Assembly: GCF_028713855.1 (NCBI RefSeq)
Contig: NZ_JAQTNN010000004.1
Span: 118,779 to 182,778 of the forward strand
DNA from: Sulfuricurvum sp.
GTDB taxonomy: Bacteria; Campylobacterota; Campylobacteria; Campylobacterales; Sulfurimonadaceae
DNA: 64,000 bases
Reading direction: 5' to 3'
Shown here: piece after piece, positions 52,187 to 62,340 of the stretch
How the letters are laid out: each line of letters begins with the position of its first letter
How positions within the stretch are numbered: position 1 is the first letter of the stretch
Translations under genes and position numbers: made by a program
Notes under the pieces: model-generated
What the model saw: only the letters and a program-made list of their open reading frames with translations
What the model was told of the DNA's origin: nothing
Databases searched by the model: none

Positions 52187-54025
52187 TTATTTTCCTAAGT
52201 GTTTGATAAATTCTTGCGGTTCTTTGAACCCGACGATATCGGCATCTTTCTGATGTACCCCGTTTTCATCGAAAAACAAGATCGCAGGAGGACCGAAGAT
52301 ACCGAATTTGCTGCTGATCGCATGTGCCGCTTCATCGTTGGCAGTCAGGTTCACTTGTACAAGCACGTAACTGTCCATTGCCGTTTTTACACTCTCATCG
52401 CTAAACGTTTTCTCTTCGAGTTCTTTGCATGCCGTACACCAATCGGCGTAAAAATCGACCATTATTTTTTTTCCTTTGTTCTTAGTCAAGATGGCATCCA
52501 ACTCTTCGATCGAAGTGATTTTTTCAAATGTTTTATGCTGCGGCGCACTTACAGCAGCCGGTGCTTGTGTGGGGAGAAACGGATTTAATGGATGGAGAGG
52601 ATTTTTTGCCCCTGCCATACCACCTAGCAACAGCGACATACCATAAAGGAAAATGACAATTCCGAGCGCTTTTTTATTAGCACGTGCACACCGGATACAT
52701 CGTCCGCGAATCGGTTCCAAAGCTCCGATATTGACCGCTACGAATACCGCCAAGGCTCCCCACAGCATCATTGATATATTCTCATCGAGGATACGGCTGA
52801 TCATCCAAATTGAAATACCAATCAACATCACTCCGAAAATCGATTTGATGTTATCCATCCATACGCCGGGGCGAGGCATGAATTTACCAGCACTCGTTCC
52901 GATTGCGATCAAAGGGACTCCCATACCGATACTAAGTGAAAATAGAGCCACCCCACCCAGAAGTGCATCTCCCGTTTGACCGATATAGATTAAAGCTCCA
53001 GCCAATGGTGCGGCGACACACGGTCCGACGATCAACGCTGATAAAAATCCCATAATCGCAATACCGATAACACCGTTGCGCGATCCGCTAATCTGAGTAA
53101 TTTTAGACTGAATCACATTGGGAATTTGAAGTTCGAATAGATCGAACATCGACATCGCCAAAACAACAAAAATCAGAGAGAACAACGTAATAATCCATGG
53201 TGTTTGAAAGGCCGCCTGTAAATTTGCACCGAACAATCCTGCCAAAATACCGGCGATCGTGTAAGCAACCGCCATAGAGAGAACATACACAACCGAGAGC
53301 CAAAATGCTTTCTTCGTCCCTAATCCTGCCCCCTGAGCCATAATGACCGATGAAATAATCGGTATCATTGGAAAAACGCACGGTGTCAGTGCCAAAAGAA
53401 GCCCGAATCCAAAAAAACTAAGGATGATAAACCAAAGACTTCCCCCTTTGATAACTCCGGCAATTTGATCGGTTTCAGACCCTTTCGGCTGAATTATTGG
53501 TTCTTTTTTTACTTCAGTATTTAGCTGAGGCATCGGTGCAGGTTCAACCATTTTGGTCTCTGCGACAGGCGTTTTTAGGATTGAGGAAGATTCTACTGAT
53601 TGTTTCAACGGAATCACATCAGCATTAAGCGTGACTTCCAACGTTTTCTCGATCGGTTCATAACACAATCCTGCCGATGAACACCCTTGATAAGAGAGTT
53701 TGACGTTTACCTTTTTTTCACCGCTGAGCTCTTTGGTTTTTACCAAAGCAATACGGATAGCAGGTGAAGATTCATAGACAATTTCTCCATCCAGTTGAGT
53801 CGGTTTAGCCATCGTGATCGTTCTAAAATCGATCCCGTCATTGTTATCAGTGTCCTCCACTTTTAACTTATCGGCGTAAATGTGAATTTGATCCCCCATT
53901 GTCAACTCGACACCGATTGTTTTGGAGTCAACCATTTTGGCTGAAGCTTTAAAAGCCTCTTCAGGCTGTAAAAAACCAACTCCAAAAACATTTAATGAAA
54001 TAAGTAAAAACAATAGCCAACGCAT
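52187..54025 (-). CDS. dsbD: Thiol:disulfide interchange protein DsbD
   Basis: 612 residues. Signal peptide, N-terminal periplasmic domain (alpha; Cys pair in YQGCSSAGLCYEPI, about 110-121), Pro-rich linker, eight-helix beta domain with TPCVFPMIPIISSV and GPCVAAPLAGALIYIG Cys residues (about 195-470), and a C-terminal thioredoxin domain with DWCTACKELEEKTF (about 530). It moves electrons from cytoplasmic thioredoxin to the periplasm for DsbC-type proteins and cytochrome c assembly. Confidence 0.96.
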   Translation of the reverse strand: MRWLLFLLISLNVFGVGFLQPEEAFKASAKMVDSKTIGVELTMGDQIHIYADKLKVEDTDNNDGIDFRTITMAKPTQLDGEIVYESSPAIRIALVKTKELSGEKKVNVKLSYQGCSSAGLCYEPIEKTLEVTLNADVIPLKQSVESSSILKTPVAETKMVEPAPMPQLNTEVKKEPIIQPKGSETDQIAGVIKGGSLWFIILSFFGFGLLLALTPCVFPMIPIISSVIMAQGAGLGTKKAFWLSVVYVLSMAVAYTIAGILAGLFGANLQAAFQTPWIITLFSLIFVVLAMSMFDLFELQIPNVIQSKITQISGSRNGVIGIAIMGFLSALIVGPCVAAPLAGALIYIGQTGDALLGGVALFSLSIGMGVPLIAIGTSAGKFMPRPGVWMDNIKSIFGVMLIGISIWMISRILDENISMMLWGALAVFVAVNIGALEPIRGRCIRCARANKKALGIVIFLYGMSLLLGGMAGAKNPLHPLNPFLPTQAPAAVSAPQHKTFEKITSIEELDAILTKNKGKKIMVDFYADWCTACKELEEKTFSDESVKTAMDSYVLVQVNLTANDEAAHAISSKFGIFGPPAILFFDENGVHQKDADIVGFKEPQEFIKHLGK

Positions 54026-54172
54026 GCATAAACCTTATGAAAATTTCATCTCTATTTTATCACAAGTAACTGTGTCCAAACTCACAGAGCAACATTGTTA
54101 ATATTTTTCAGTTTAGACATAGCCTCAAATGCTACACTACAGACATTGTTTTGAACGTAAAAGGAATAAATT

Positions 54173-56089
54173 ATGTCAAACCGCCTAGCCCTTGAGGATT
54201 CTCCTTATCTCCAACAACACAAAAATAATCCACTGGATTGGTATCCATGGTCCGATGAAGCCTTTAATCGGGCTAAAAAGGAACATAAGGCAATCTTTAT
54301 TTCCATCGGCTACAGCAGCTGTCACTGGTGCCATGTGATGGAACATGAGGTATTTGAAAATAATGAAATCGCCGAATTTGTCAATCAGCATTTTATCTGC
54401 ATCAAAGTTGACCGTGAAGAACGTCCCGACATTGATAAACATTACCAAGAGCTACATTCCCTCCTCAACCGTCGAAGCGGCGGATGGCCTTTATCGATTT
54501 TTTGCACCCCTGAAAACAAACCTTTTTATGCCGCAACCTATATTCCCCCCTACAACCGTGAACGAATGATGGGGTTCAGCGAACTAACCGCGATTATCGC
54601 CGAAAAGGTGGCACTCAACGATGAAAAGCTGTTCCAAAATGCCGATGAGATTACGACTTACCTGCGTCCCAAAAATGAGCCTGTTCAGGCAACGGCACTG
54701 AAGGATACAATCATCACCCAGTTCATACTCCAAGCACAGCACAACTACGATCCTGAAAACGGCGGATTCTCTAAATCCCCCAAATTCCCTCATGTATCGA
54801 CCTTACAAACTCTCATGAATATTCACCGTCTAGATCCGAACGATGAGATCAAAACGATGCTGAAACATACCCTCGACTCGATGGCGTTGGGGGGAATGTT
54901 TGACCTCATCGACGGAGGGTTTTGCCGTTACAGTACCGACGAGGCATGGCTCGTGCCGCACTTTGAAAAAATGACCTACGACAATGCTCTTCTGTGTATA
55001 TTGTACGCTGAATCGGGTATGCTCTATAACGATGAGCATCATCTCCGTATTGCACGTGAAAGTGCCGATTTTATGACCCGTTTAATGATGGAAGATGATC
55101 TGTTTTACAGTGCCAGTGATGCCGACAGTGAAGGGGAAGAAGGGAAATATTTTGTGTATTCCTATGATGAGATTCTAGCGGCACTCGAAAAATGCGCTGT
55201 TGATAACCCCCGTGAAGCGGCTAAAATGCTCAACGCTTCCGAGGATGGGAATTTTGAGGGTCATTGCATTATACGTCTCTCTTCCCATGAACGCCCCGAA
55301 TGGTTTGAATCTTTCCGTGCAGAGCTGAGTCATTTACGGCAATCACGTACCTATCCGTTTATAGACCGTAAAGTTATTACCGCATGGAATGCAATGATGA
55401 TCAAGGCTCTGTTCGTTTTAGGACGTGCTTATCCCGCATACCATTCACAAGCAATTTTGTGTTTGGAAAAACTCTCAGCGTCCATGATTGTCGATGGGAA
55501 ATTAAAGCACTCCACTCTGATCCATAAAACACCTAAAATCGATGCTTTCTTGGAAGATTATGCCTACTTGTGCGATGCACTTATTGAAGCTTATCAATCC
55601 ACTTTGGATGAATCTTATCTTATTCAGGCACAACGGTTTGCGCACAAAGCGTTGGAACTCTATTATGAGGAGGGGAAATGGTATTTCAGCCGTGGAGCAT
55701 TTACCACGATAGCCGAATTTGATGATGGAACCTACCCAAGTGCAATGGCCGTAATGGTCAATGTTTTACTCAGCATGGGGATATTAAACGATCAAAAATA
55801 CCGTCATTTTGCCTACAAAAGCCTCGAGTATGTCTCGATCAAGCTAATGAAAACCCCCATCTATTATCCGAGCCTTACCAACCAAACGATCCGTTATCTC
55901 AAAGAACAGCGTCTGATTAAAAGCTCAACAAAGAATCTCTCTCACATTCACAAACCGTTTATTTATCCGTTCGTTCTCCTTAAAAATGATGAATCATTGG
56001 AAGAGCTAAGTGTTTGTGGCGAACAATCCTGCTTTGCAGTGACAAAAGATGTTACAAAACTTGACGAGTTAATTGCGACAACGTTATAA
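54173..56089 (+). CDS. DUF255 thioredoxin-domain protein (YyaL/SPATA20 family)
   Basis: 638 residues: an N-terminal thioredoxin-like domain [24 protein letters not shown] then [18 protein letters not shown] (CHWC pair) and [11 protein letters not shown], followed by an (alpha/alpha)6 glycosidase-like domain (about 180-620). Members are conserved from bacteria to human SPATA20; the reaction is unknown. A promoter for ppk2 lies in its last codons. Confidence 0.9.
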   Translation: MSNRLALEDSPYLQQHKNNPLDWYPWSDEAFNRAKKEHKAIFISIGYSSCHWCHVMEHEVFENNEIAEFVNQHFICIKVDREERPDIDKHYQELHSLLNRRSGGWPLSIFCTPENKPFYAATYIPPYNRERMMGFSELTAIIAEKVALNDEKLFQNADEITTYLRPKNEPVQATALKDTIITQFILQAQHNYDPENGGFSKSPKFPHVSTLQTLMNIHRLDPNDEIKTMLKHTLDSMALGGMFDLIDGGFCRYSTDEAWLVPHFEKMTYDNALLCILYAESGMLYNDEHHLRIARESADFMTRLMMEDDLFYSASDADSEGEEGKYFVYSYDEILAALEKCAVDNPREAAKMLNASEDGNFEGHCIIRLSSHERPEWFESFRAELSHLRQSRTYPFIDRKVITAWNAMMIKALFVLGRAYPAYHSQAILCLEKLSASMIVDGKLKHSTLIHKTPKIDAFLEDYAYLCDALIEAYQSTLDESYLIQAQRFAHKALELYYEEGKWYFSRGAFTTIAEFDDGTYPSAMAVMVNVLLSMGILNDQKYRHFAYKSLEYVSIKLMKTPIYYPSLTNQTIRYLKEQRLIKSSTKNLSHIHKPFIYPFVLLKNDESLEELSVCGEQSCFAVTKDVTKLDELIATTL

Positions 56090-56090
56090 T
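56061..56090 (+). promoter_or_regulatory. Putative ppk2 promoter inside the upstream gene
   Basis: TTGACG (56061-56066) and TATAAT (56085-56090) are separated by 18 bases. The -10 box spans the stop codon of the DUF255 gene. The start would be near 56097, leaving a very short leader with AAAGGAG before the ppk2 ATG at 56112. Confidence 0.5.
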
Positions 56091-56111
56091 GAAGCACTAA
56101 AGGAGTAAGTA

Positions 56112-57047
56112 ATGGGCAGTAAACACTCTATGGCAACGGCGGAAATCGCCGAAGCCGAAAAAATGGAAGATATCGTACACGAAGAGCGTCGTAAAGATCA
56201 AGCACTTCCGACAAATGAAAAACGTAAAACAAGTTCAAAAGAGGAACGTCTCCCTGTTTGGATTAAACAATCGGTTTTGGAATACGAAGGGGAACTCAAA
56301 AAACTTCAAATCGAGCTTCTTAAACTCCAGAATCATGTCAAAGACCAAGGGCTTAAAATACTAATGATTTTTGAAGGGCGTGATGCCGCCGGTAAAGGGG
56401 GGACGATCAAACGAATCACCGAACACCTCAATCCGCGCGGTGCCCGCATCGTAGCTCTCGAAAAACCCTCTGATGTCGAAAAAACCCAATGGTATTTTCA
56501 ACGTTATATCAAACACCTTCCCAGCGCAGGAGAAATCGTTTTCTTTGACCGCAGCTGGTACAACCGAGGCGGTGTTGAACCGGTTATGGGATTTTGCACC
56601 GAGGAAGAACATCAAGAGTTTTTGAACCATGTTGCCGAGTTGGAGCATATGCTCGTTAACTCTGGAATCATCCTCTTCAAATTTTACTTTTCTGTCTCAA
56701 AAACAGAACAGGCACGCCGATTCAAAGAACGTAAAACGGATCCTCTTAAACAATTCAAACTATCACCCGTAGATGCTAAATCTCAAGAGATGTGGGATCA
56801 ATATACCATAGCCAAACACTCAATGCTGCGTGCGTCTCATACCGGAACCGCCCCTTGGATCATTATCCGCTCTGATAACAAGAAAAAAGCCCGTCTCAAC
56901 TGTATCAAACATATTTTATCGAGTGTCCAATACCCATCCAAAAACCCGCCGGATCTAACAACATCGAAAAAAGTCTTGGTATGGGGGGATGAAGAGATTA
57001 AGATTTTAGAAACACACTTATTGAATGAATCGAAGAAAAAAGGCTAA
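56112..57047 (+). CDS. ppk2: Polyphosphate kinase 2
   Basis: 311 residues, PPK2 class I-like (P-loop kinase): IFEGRDAAGKGGTIKRI (Walker A), FDRSWYNRGGVEPVMGF (Walker B with Asp) and the lid FKERKTDPLKQFKLSPVD. It transfers phosphate between polyphosphate and nucleoside diphosphates. The N-terminal 55 residues are charged and disordered. It ends convergent with thrC. Confidence 0.95.
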   Translation: MGSKHSMATAEIAEAEKMEDIVHEERRKDQALPTNEKRKTSSKEERLPVWIKQSVLEYEGELKKLQIELLKLQNHVKDQGLKILMIFEGRDAAGKGGTIKRITEHLNPRGARIVALEKPSDVEKTQWYFQRYIKHLPSAGEIVFFDRSWYNRGGVEPVMGFCTEEEHQEFLNHVAELEHMLVNSGIILFKFYFSVSKTEQARRFKERKTDPLKQFKLSPVDAKSQEMWDQYTIAKHSMLRASHTGTAPWIIIRSDNKKKARLNCIKHILSSVQYPSKNPPDLTTSKKVLVWGDEEIKILETHLLNESKKKG

Positions 57048-57061
57048 CCCTCCAAGGGTTA
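57036..57061 (-). terminator. Rho-independent terminator of thrC
   Basis: On the minus strand, TAACCCT and AGGGTTA (57045-57061) pair perfectly around a 3-base loop, followed by GCC and a run of six T (57036-57041). The hairpin includes the thrC stop codon. It could also end ppk2 on the plus strand less well. Confidence 0.75.
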
Positions 57062-58528
57062 AAGGAATTTAAGAATTTCAGATTCGATATTCTCTTTATC
57101 GATGACCGTGTCTTGAACGACAGGTTTCTCAAATAGCCCTTTAATCATCGCCGGGATAGGGGTAGAAGCCGTTTTTGAAATTGACTCAAGCGCATCAATA
57201 TCATTAACATCTTTTTCACCCGTTAGCGCATTGGCAATTGTCGGAGAAAATTTCGTCCATTCTGCCGTTGAGTAAATGATCGTTTTGATCGGTTTGGTCG
57301 CACAGCAATCATACGCTTTAAAACATGTGGCTGTATGGGGATCCATCAGATATCCGTGATCGAATGCTTCTTTGATGTATCCTTTTCCTTCCGCACCGTT
57401 GCAGTAATCCGCAGCGAACAACATTTGAAGCTTCATCGTTTCATCATCGCTAAGTGCATAAAAACGCTCCGCTTCCAACGCGCCCATAAGTTCTTTCGTC
57501 CGTTCAGAACCGAATAAATCAAACAAAACACGCTCAACATTACTGGAAATCAAAATATCCATTGCCGGAGATGTCGTTGCGATGACGTGTTCGCCGCGCA
57601 GATCGTAACGCCCTGTATTGATAAGACGTGTGAGAACGTTGTTTTCATTCGAAGCGATAATGATCTTCTCAACCGGAAGGCCCATTTTATAAGCATAGTA
57701 TCCACCCAAAGCATTACCGAAATTTCCGCTTGGGACATTAAGATAGACTTTGTCACCTATCGCAATGACCTTTTGTCTTGCCAATTCAAGATAGCTGTGA
57801 ATGTGATAAATGATTTGGAAAATAATCCGGCCGAAATTGACTGAATTCGCCGCAGAAAGGGAAATATTTTTAGTTTTAAGGGCATCTTTGAAAGTTTGAG
57901 AAGCAAGTAAACGTTTTAAGGCACTTTGAGCATCATCAAAATCCCCTTTGATTCCGATTACTTTGAGATTCACCGCATCTTCCGTGACCATCTGAAGACG
58001 CTGAACATCCGATGTTCCTCCGTCAGGATAAAGACATGCTACGCGGACATTCGCTCTGTTTTTAAACGTCTCCAATGCCGCAGGACCCGTATCACCGCTC
58101 GTTGCCGCTAAAATCAGATATTCTTTTCCCCGTTTTTGAGCGATCGAAGAAAGAATGACACCAAAAGGTTGAAGCGCCATATCTTTAAATGCTCTGGTAG
58201 GTCCGTGATAAAGCTCGCTTACATACAAATCATCACGTACTTTTACAACCGGAACCGGATTCATCGGATCGTCAAATTTATCATAAAGCGACAAAGCTTC
58301 GTCAATTACTGATTCATCAATATCAATTGCCAAAGTCGTGAGAAGATCTTTCGCCAATACTTTGTACGAAGAGTTCAGATGTTTGATAAGAAATGCTTCA
58401 CCAAGATTCGGAAGTTCAAACGGAACATACAATCCGCCAAACGATGCGATGGGACTTAAAATCGCCTCTGAAAAGGTGACCTGCTGTGGATGGATTCCGT
58501 CATTTCCGCGTGTTTCTATAAATTTCAT
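57059..58528 (-). CDS. thrC: Threonine synthase
   Basis: 489 residues, fold type II PLP enzyme of the long ThrC form: SELYHGPTRAFKDMALQPFG has the PLP Lys, followed by LAATSGDTGPAALE (phosphate-binding) and NVPSGNFGNALGGYYAYKMG. It converts phosphohomoserine to threonine. A TATAAT-like box lies at 58554-58559 on the minus strand, about 25 bases upstream of the start. Confidence 0.96.
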   Translation of the reverse strand: MKFIETRGNDGIHPQQVTFSEAILSPIASFGGLYVPFELPNLGEAFLIKHLNSSYKVLAKDLLTTLAIDIDESVIDEALSLYDKFDDPMNPVPVVKVRDDLYVSELYHGPTRAFKDMALQPFGVILSSIAQKRGKEYLILAATSGDTGPAALETFKNRANVRVACLYPDGGTSDVQRLQMVTEDAVNLKVIGIKGDFDDAQSALKRLLASQTFKDALKTKNISLSAANSVNFGRIIFQIIYHIHSYLELARQKVIAIGDKVYLNVPSGNFGNALGGYYAYKMGLPVEKIIIASNENNVLTRLINTGRYDLRGEHVIATTSPAMDILISSNVERVLFDLFGSERTKELMGALEAERFYALSDDETMKLQMLFAADYCNGAEGKGYIKEAFDHGYLMDPHTATCFKAYDCCATKPIKTIIYSTAEWTKFSPTIANALTGEKDVNDIDALESISKTASTPIPAMIKGLFEKPVVQDTVIDKENIESEILKFL

Positions 58529-58579
58529 CGTACCACTTTGTAAAATTTTTATGATTATAACAAAGCCGCTATCAGGAAA

Positions 58580-58621
58580 GGCTTAGAGGAAGAAAAGTTA
58601 ACTAAAACCTCCTCTAAAGCC
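58580..58621. repeat. Inverted repeat in the thrC/helicase divergent region
   Basis: GGCTTAGAGGA (58580-58590) and TCCTCTAAAGCC (58610-58621) pair with one bulged base around a 19-base spacer. It is upstream of the thrC -10 element. It may be an operator, or the relic of an earlier terminator. Confidence 0.4.
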
Positions 58622-58664
58622 CAAACACTCTAAAATACGTTCAAATATTACGAGGACTCCAAAA

Positions 58665-59906
58665 ATGCCATTTTCTACACTAGGACTCTCTGTTCACATT
58701 ATGCGTGCACTTCATGAAAGCGGTTATACCAAGCCGACTCCCGTCCAAGAAAAAGTCATTCCGTTGGTCCTCGCGAATCATGACATACTGGCAAGGGCTC
58801 AAACGGGAAGCGGCAAAAGTGCAAGTTTTGTATTACCGATTTTGGAGCAGTGGTCAAAAAGCAAAGGTGAGGGTAAATCGAAAATCAAAGCGCTTATCCT
58901 CACACCTACACGGGAGTTGACGCAACAGGTCGCACAAACGTTTGAGACCATGGGAGCATTTTTACCGAAACAACCGAAGGTAGTCACTGTTATCGGCGGC
59001 GAAGGTATCGGAGACCAACTCTACGCAATCCAGCAAGGGTGCGATATTCTTGTTGCAACATCGGGAAGATTTCTCGATGTACTGAAAAAAAAGCAGATGA
59101 ATCTTTCGTATCTGGAGTTCTTTGTACTCGATGAAGCGGATAAGATGCTCGATCTTGGCTTTGCTGAAGAGCTTGAGCTTATACTCCAAGAAATCCCTCT
59201 TAAGCGTCAAAATCTTCTATTTTCGGCAACGTACCCTCCTAAAATGGAACTCATTGCTTCCAAAATCACAACAAATCCTCTGCACGTTACAATGGAATTC
59301 GAAGAGCCAACGGTGGTGAGTATCCACCAGCGGGTTATCGAGGTCAACCATGAAAATCGCGGTCCCCTGCTCCGTCATCTGCTAAATAGCGAGAAATGGG
59401 AGCAGGTGCTTGTCTTTATGGCTAACAAGCGAGCCGCCGATAATATCGCGATGAAATTCAAAAAGTACGGTTTTTCAGCCGACTCCTTTCACGGGGACCT
59501 CCTTCAAGAGGATCGCACCTACACATTAGAGCAGTTTAAAGCGAAAAAAATCCGTATCCTTTTTGCTACCGATATTGCCGCACGCGGACTCGACATTGAT
59601 GATATTACCTGCGTTGTCAACTTCGATCTCCCCCGCTCTCCTGCCGATTACATCCACCGGATAGGACGTACGGCCAGAGCAGGCAAGTCAGGGATCGCAG
59701 TATCATTCATTTCCCATGAAGATCAGGATCATTTTGTCCTAATCGAAAAACGTAGCAAAATAAAATTGAATAGAGAACAAATAGCCGGTTTTGAATTAAA
59801 AGGGACGCCGCCGCCAAAAGTACGAGGACCTGAACCTGTTAAAGGAAAAGGAAAAAGCAAAAAAGACAAACTACGAGAGCAAGCATCTCAGAATAAGGGG
59901 AATTAA
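58665..59906 (+). CDS. DEAD-box RNA helicase (RhlE-like)
   Basis: 413 residues with all DEAD-box motifs: Q motif GYTKPTPVQEKVI, I ARAQTGSGKSASF, Ia PTRELTQQ, II LDEADKMLDLGF, III SAT, IV LVFMANKR, V ATDIAARGLDI and VI HRIGRTARAGKSG. The tail is Lys/Gly-rich (KGKGKSKKDK), fit to bind RNA. It probably unwinds RNA in cold or in ribosome assembly or decay. The start has a good context (GAGGACTCC before ATG). Confidence 0.95.
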   Translation: MPFSTLGLSVHIMRALHESGYTKPTPVQEKVIPLVLANHDILARAQTGSGKSASFVLPILEQWSKSKGEGKSKIKALILTPTRELTQQVAQTFETMGAFLPKQPKVVTVIGGEGIGDQLYAIQQGCDILVATSGRFLDVLKKKQMNLSYLEFFVLDEADKMLDLGFAEELELILQEIPLKRQNLLFSATYPPKMELIASKITTNPLHVTMEFEEPTVVSIHQRVIEVNHENRGPLLRHLLNSEKWEQVLVFMANKRAADNIAMKFKKYGFSADSFHGDLLQEDRTYTLEQFKAKKIRILFATDIAARGLDIDDITCVVNFDLPRSPADYIHRIGRTARAGKSGIAVSFISHEDQDHFVLIEKRSKIKLNREQIAGFELKGTPPPKVRGPEPVKGKGKSKKDKLREQASQNKGN

Positions 59907-60192
59907 AATTCCTGTTCACCAAACATTCATAATTATTGATTAATATTTCTTAATAAAAAAAATCGAGAATACAATTGAAACAAATACTTATGAAATATCT
60001 GGTTGGAGGAGCGTTGCTTACAACCACATTTTTAGACTGTCTACACTATTGTAAGTTTTACCTGTCCAACAGGATTTAACTATACTTTCTTTCTTAAATG
60101 AATTCAAACGAGGGTCATCCCGCTTTTACTTTATTGCATGCTTCATGTTCTAAAAACCCTTTTATCCCTTATTGAGTGGTTGAATAGGCGGC
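59907..60192. other. Intergenic region with a doubtful 29-codon ORF
   Basis: 286 bases between convergent genes. A plus-strand frame at 59990-60079 would encode MKYLVGGALLTTTFLDCLHY and a few more residues; it looks like a broken signal peptide without a clear ribosome site. No clear terminator or RNA was found. Confidence 0.4.
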
Positions 60193-61059
60193 TTAAATAC
60201 GCATATTCATATTATCACTCAAAACCATATCATCAAATTTATGTAATCGAACTGATTTAGGCTTTACATTGAGAGGTTTGACATAGCTCGAAAAATTCAT
60301 AATATCGGTAAATTTTGCTTTCAAACCTACCGTCACTGCAAACGTGTTATCTGAAATATTATTGGCGTATTCGGTTGTAAAGTAACCATAGTTCAGGCTA
60401 TATCCGCTGTAAATACTGTTTTGACTGTTCATGTAAAAATAGCCCAACCTCATATTTTTGTCAGGATAATAGTTGAAACTACTTCCGTAATTTTCTTCTT
60501 TACTCGAAAGTCTTTGATAAAGTTGGTTCCCTTTTAACGTAACATCTATCGTACCGATTGGTATCTCAGTACGTTTGGCAATTTGATAATATGTTTCTTT
60601 TATGGTTTGATTAGCAATTTCGTTTTCCATATTGCCGTTATCCAATATCACCTCTGTCATATTACTACCAAGTTCCAAATCGACATTAGGATAAAGGGCA
60701 TAACCAATCCCTAATGCAGCAGAGTACTGACTGACATTTTTTTTAGAGGATTCATAATTATAGAAATTCTGATTGAGATAATTGACACCGAATTTCACAT
60801 ACAATGAATCGTGTAAAGGATTTATCTTTAAAAGCGCTCCGGTTTTTATATAATCAGCAGATTTTTCAACCTTGAGTTTGATATTTTGCGCATTATAATA
60901 AAGGCCTGCACCACTCTCACTTATTCGTGTCGGATCAGGTGGGGTATTGATTTTATATATTGAAATTAAACTTGCAGAATTAGAAGCATTTATGTCAGAA
61001 GCATAAACAGTGACCATTCCAATACAAAGTTGATATGCAATCAAAAACCGGATACCCAT
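60193..61059 (-). CDS. Unknown outer-membrane-type beta-barrel protein
   Basis: 288 residues with a signal peptide (about 1-21). The mature part is a succession of amphipathic strands with Tyr/Asn/Gly and aromatic pairs (YVKFGVNYLNQNFYNY, YGSSFNYYPDKNMRLGYFYMN, YSLNYGYFTTEYANN), which suggests an 8-12-strand barrel. It does not end in the usual terminal Phe, but in MRI. No family is recognised. It lies 3 bases after the PLDc_N-SHOCT gene. Confidence 0.6.
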   Translation of the reverse strand: MGIRFLIAYQLCIGMVTVYASDINASNSASLISIYKINTPPDPTRISESGAGLYYNAQNIKLKVEKSADYIKTGALLKINPLHDSLYVKFGVNYLNQNFYNYESSKKNVSQYSAALGIGYALYPNVDLELGSNMTEVILDNGNMENEIANQTIKETYYQIAKRTEIPIGTIDVTLKGNQLYQRLSSKEENYGSSFNYYPDKNMRLGYFYMNSQNSIYSGYSLNYGYFTTEYANNISDNTFAVTVGLKAKFTDIMNFSSYVKPLNVKPKSVRLHKFDDMVLSDNMNMRI

Positions 61060-61062
61060 CCA

Positions 61063-61395
61063 TCAGCCATTCAATATTTTTTGTTTTTCAGCTTCAAATT
61101 CAGCTTCAGAGATGACCCCTTCATCCAACAATACTTTGATTTTTGCCAATAAATCGTATTTATTGGTCGGATCGTCTCCATTGATTTTTGGTATTAACTT
61201 CATTGATCGACCAATCATCAAGTAGAGTAAAACACCGATAAAAGGTAAAAAGAAAACGACAAGGAGCCAAATAACCTGCATTAGATCTTCTTGAAATTTG
61301 GAGGTAATAATATCAATAAGCGCCCATACCCAAATAATGAAAAAACCGATAACAATGAAAATTAAAAACAATTCTAATCCGATTAACATTTCCAT
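61063..61395 (-). CDS. PLDc_N and SHOCT domain membrane protein
   Basis: 110 residues: two membrane helices (about 5-30 and 41-62; PLDc_N signature VWALIDIITSKF..WLLVVFFLPFIGVLLYLMIGR), then a C-terminal SHOCT helix pair KIKVLLDEGVISEAEFEAEKQKIL. SHOCT often marks oligomerisation of small membrane proteins. It has no catalytic domain. It is followed by the barrel gene. Confidence 0.88.
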   Translation of the reverse strand: MEMLIGLELFLIFIVIGFFIIWVWALIDIITSKFQEDLMQVIWLLVVFFLPFIGVLLYLMIGRSMKLIPKINGDDPTNKYDLLAKIKVLLDEGVISEAEFEAEKQKILNG

Positions 61396-61633
61396 CTTAC
61401 AATCCTTTCACTTCATATGCAAAAGTATACTCAGGAATGGGTGAAAATAGTATGAATTAAATTCTTCTACTATTGATTTTATAAAAATGATGAAAAAACA
61501 ATAAATTAAACCGGCTTAATCGGTACGATTTTTGCTTGTCATAAAAAGCATATTCGAAACTTTAAATGTCAAAAGATGGAGCTTGTAAGATTTTTTTAAT
61601 TTCCCATATGTTTTCATTTTTAAAGGAGATTCC

Positions 61634-62161
61634 ATGACGATTAATGGAGGATCTGTTTGGGCGACCCCTGCACAGTCTTATTCCAACAATAGCGTCCAAA
61701 GTCAAAGCAGTGCTAGCGGTATGGCTCCGACAGATTACAGTACAGTGATGCAGCAGGCAGGAAATACCCTTATTGCGACATTGGACAGTGATAAAAGCGG
61801 TACAATCGATAAAGCTGAGTTTTCTCAAGCTGCTCAAGCACTTGCTCAAAAAACAGGTAATACGTACAACGTTGACACTGCATTTAATGCTATCGATAAG
61901 AATAGTGACGGATCCATTAGTGCTGATGAGCTTTTAAATGCCCTGAAACAAGCACGATCACAGAACACTCATCATCACGGTATGCATAAAACAGATGCGC
62001 AGTCAGCTACAGGGCAAACCACAGCATCTACAACAGAATCCGCATCAGCAAGTGAAACGTCCAGTTCTTCCAAATTGCAATCTATTTTGATGCAGCGGAT
62101 ACTTTCAGCCTATACCGGCGGCGATACTAAAACCGGTTCAACAACGCTTGCCACGGCTTAA
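61634..62161 (+). CDS. EF-hand calcium-binding protein
   Basis: 175 residues. Two EF-hand loops DSDKSGTIDKAE (about 52-63) and DKNSDGSISADE (about 89-100), each with Asp/Asn at positions 1, 3, 5 and Glu at 12. The rest is Ser/Thr/Ala/Gln-rich and disordered, without a classical signal peptide; low-complexity ends resemble exported EF-hand proteins. AAAGGAG is 5' to the ATG. The apbE-like fragment follows it by 8 bases. Confidence 0.88.
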   Translation: MTINGGSVWATPAQSYSNNSVQSQSSASGMAPTDYSTVMQQAGNTLIATLDSDKSGTIDKAEFSQAAQALAQKTGNTYNVDTAFNAIDKNSDGSISADELLNALKQARSQNTHHHGMHKTDAQSATGQTTASTTESASASETSSSSKLQSILMQRILSAYTGGDTKTGSTTLATA

Positions 62162-62169
62162 AAACAACA

Positions 62170-62340
62170 GTGTATCACTACCAATTTGAAGCTTTTAGCG
62201 CACCGTGTGAGCTACATATCGATGCAGTTGATGCATCGATAGCCAATAATGCAGCGAAAGTCGTTTTCGAAAATGCTAAACACTTAGAACACCGGTATAG
62301 TTTTTTCCGAAACGACTCTGAGATTTATTGTGAGGGGTAG
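62170..62340 (+). pseudogene. Truncated apbE-like (FAD:protein FMN transferase) gene
   Basis: A 56-codon frame from a GTG at 62170 encodes YHYQFEAFSAPCELHIDA..., HLEHRYSFFRNDSEIY, which is the N-terminal signature of ApbE (FeAMGTpceihl.., RLE.kYSrYr.dS.ls). It ends at TAG 62340 after a few unrelated residues. ApbE is normally about 300 residues; the rest is missing, and the bases that follow do not continue it in any frame I could see. The gene was interrupted around 62325. A short GTG start without a good ribosome site is noted. Confidence 0.7.
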
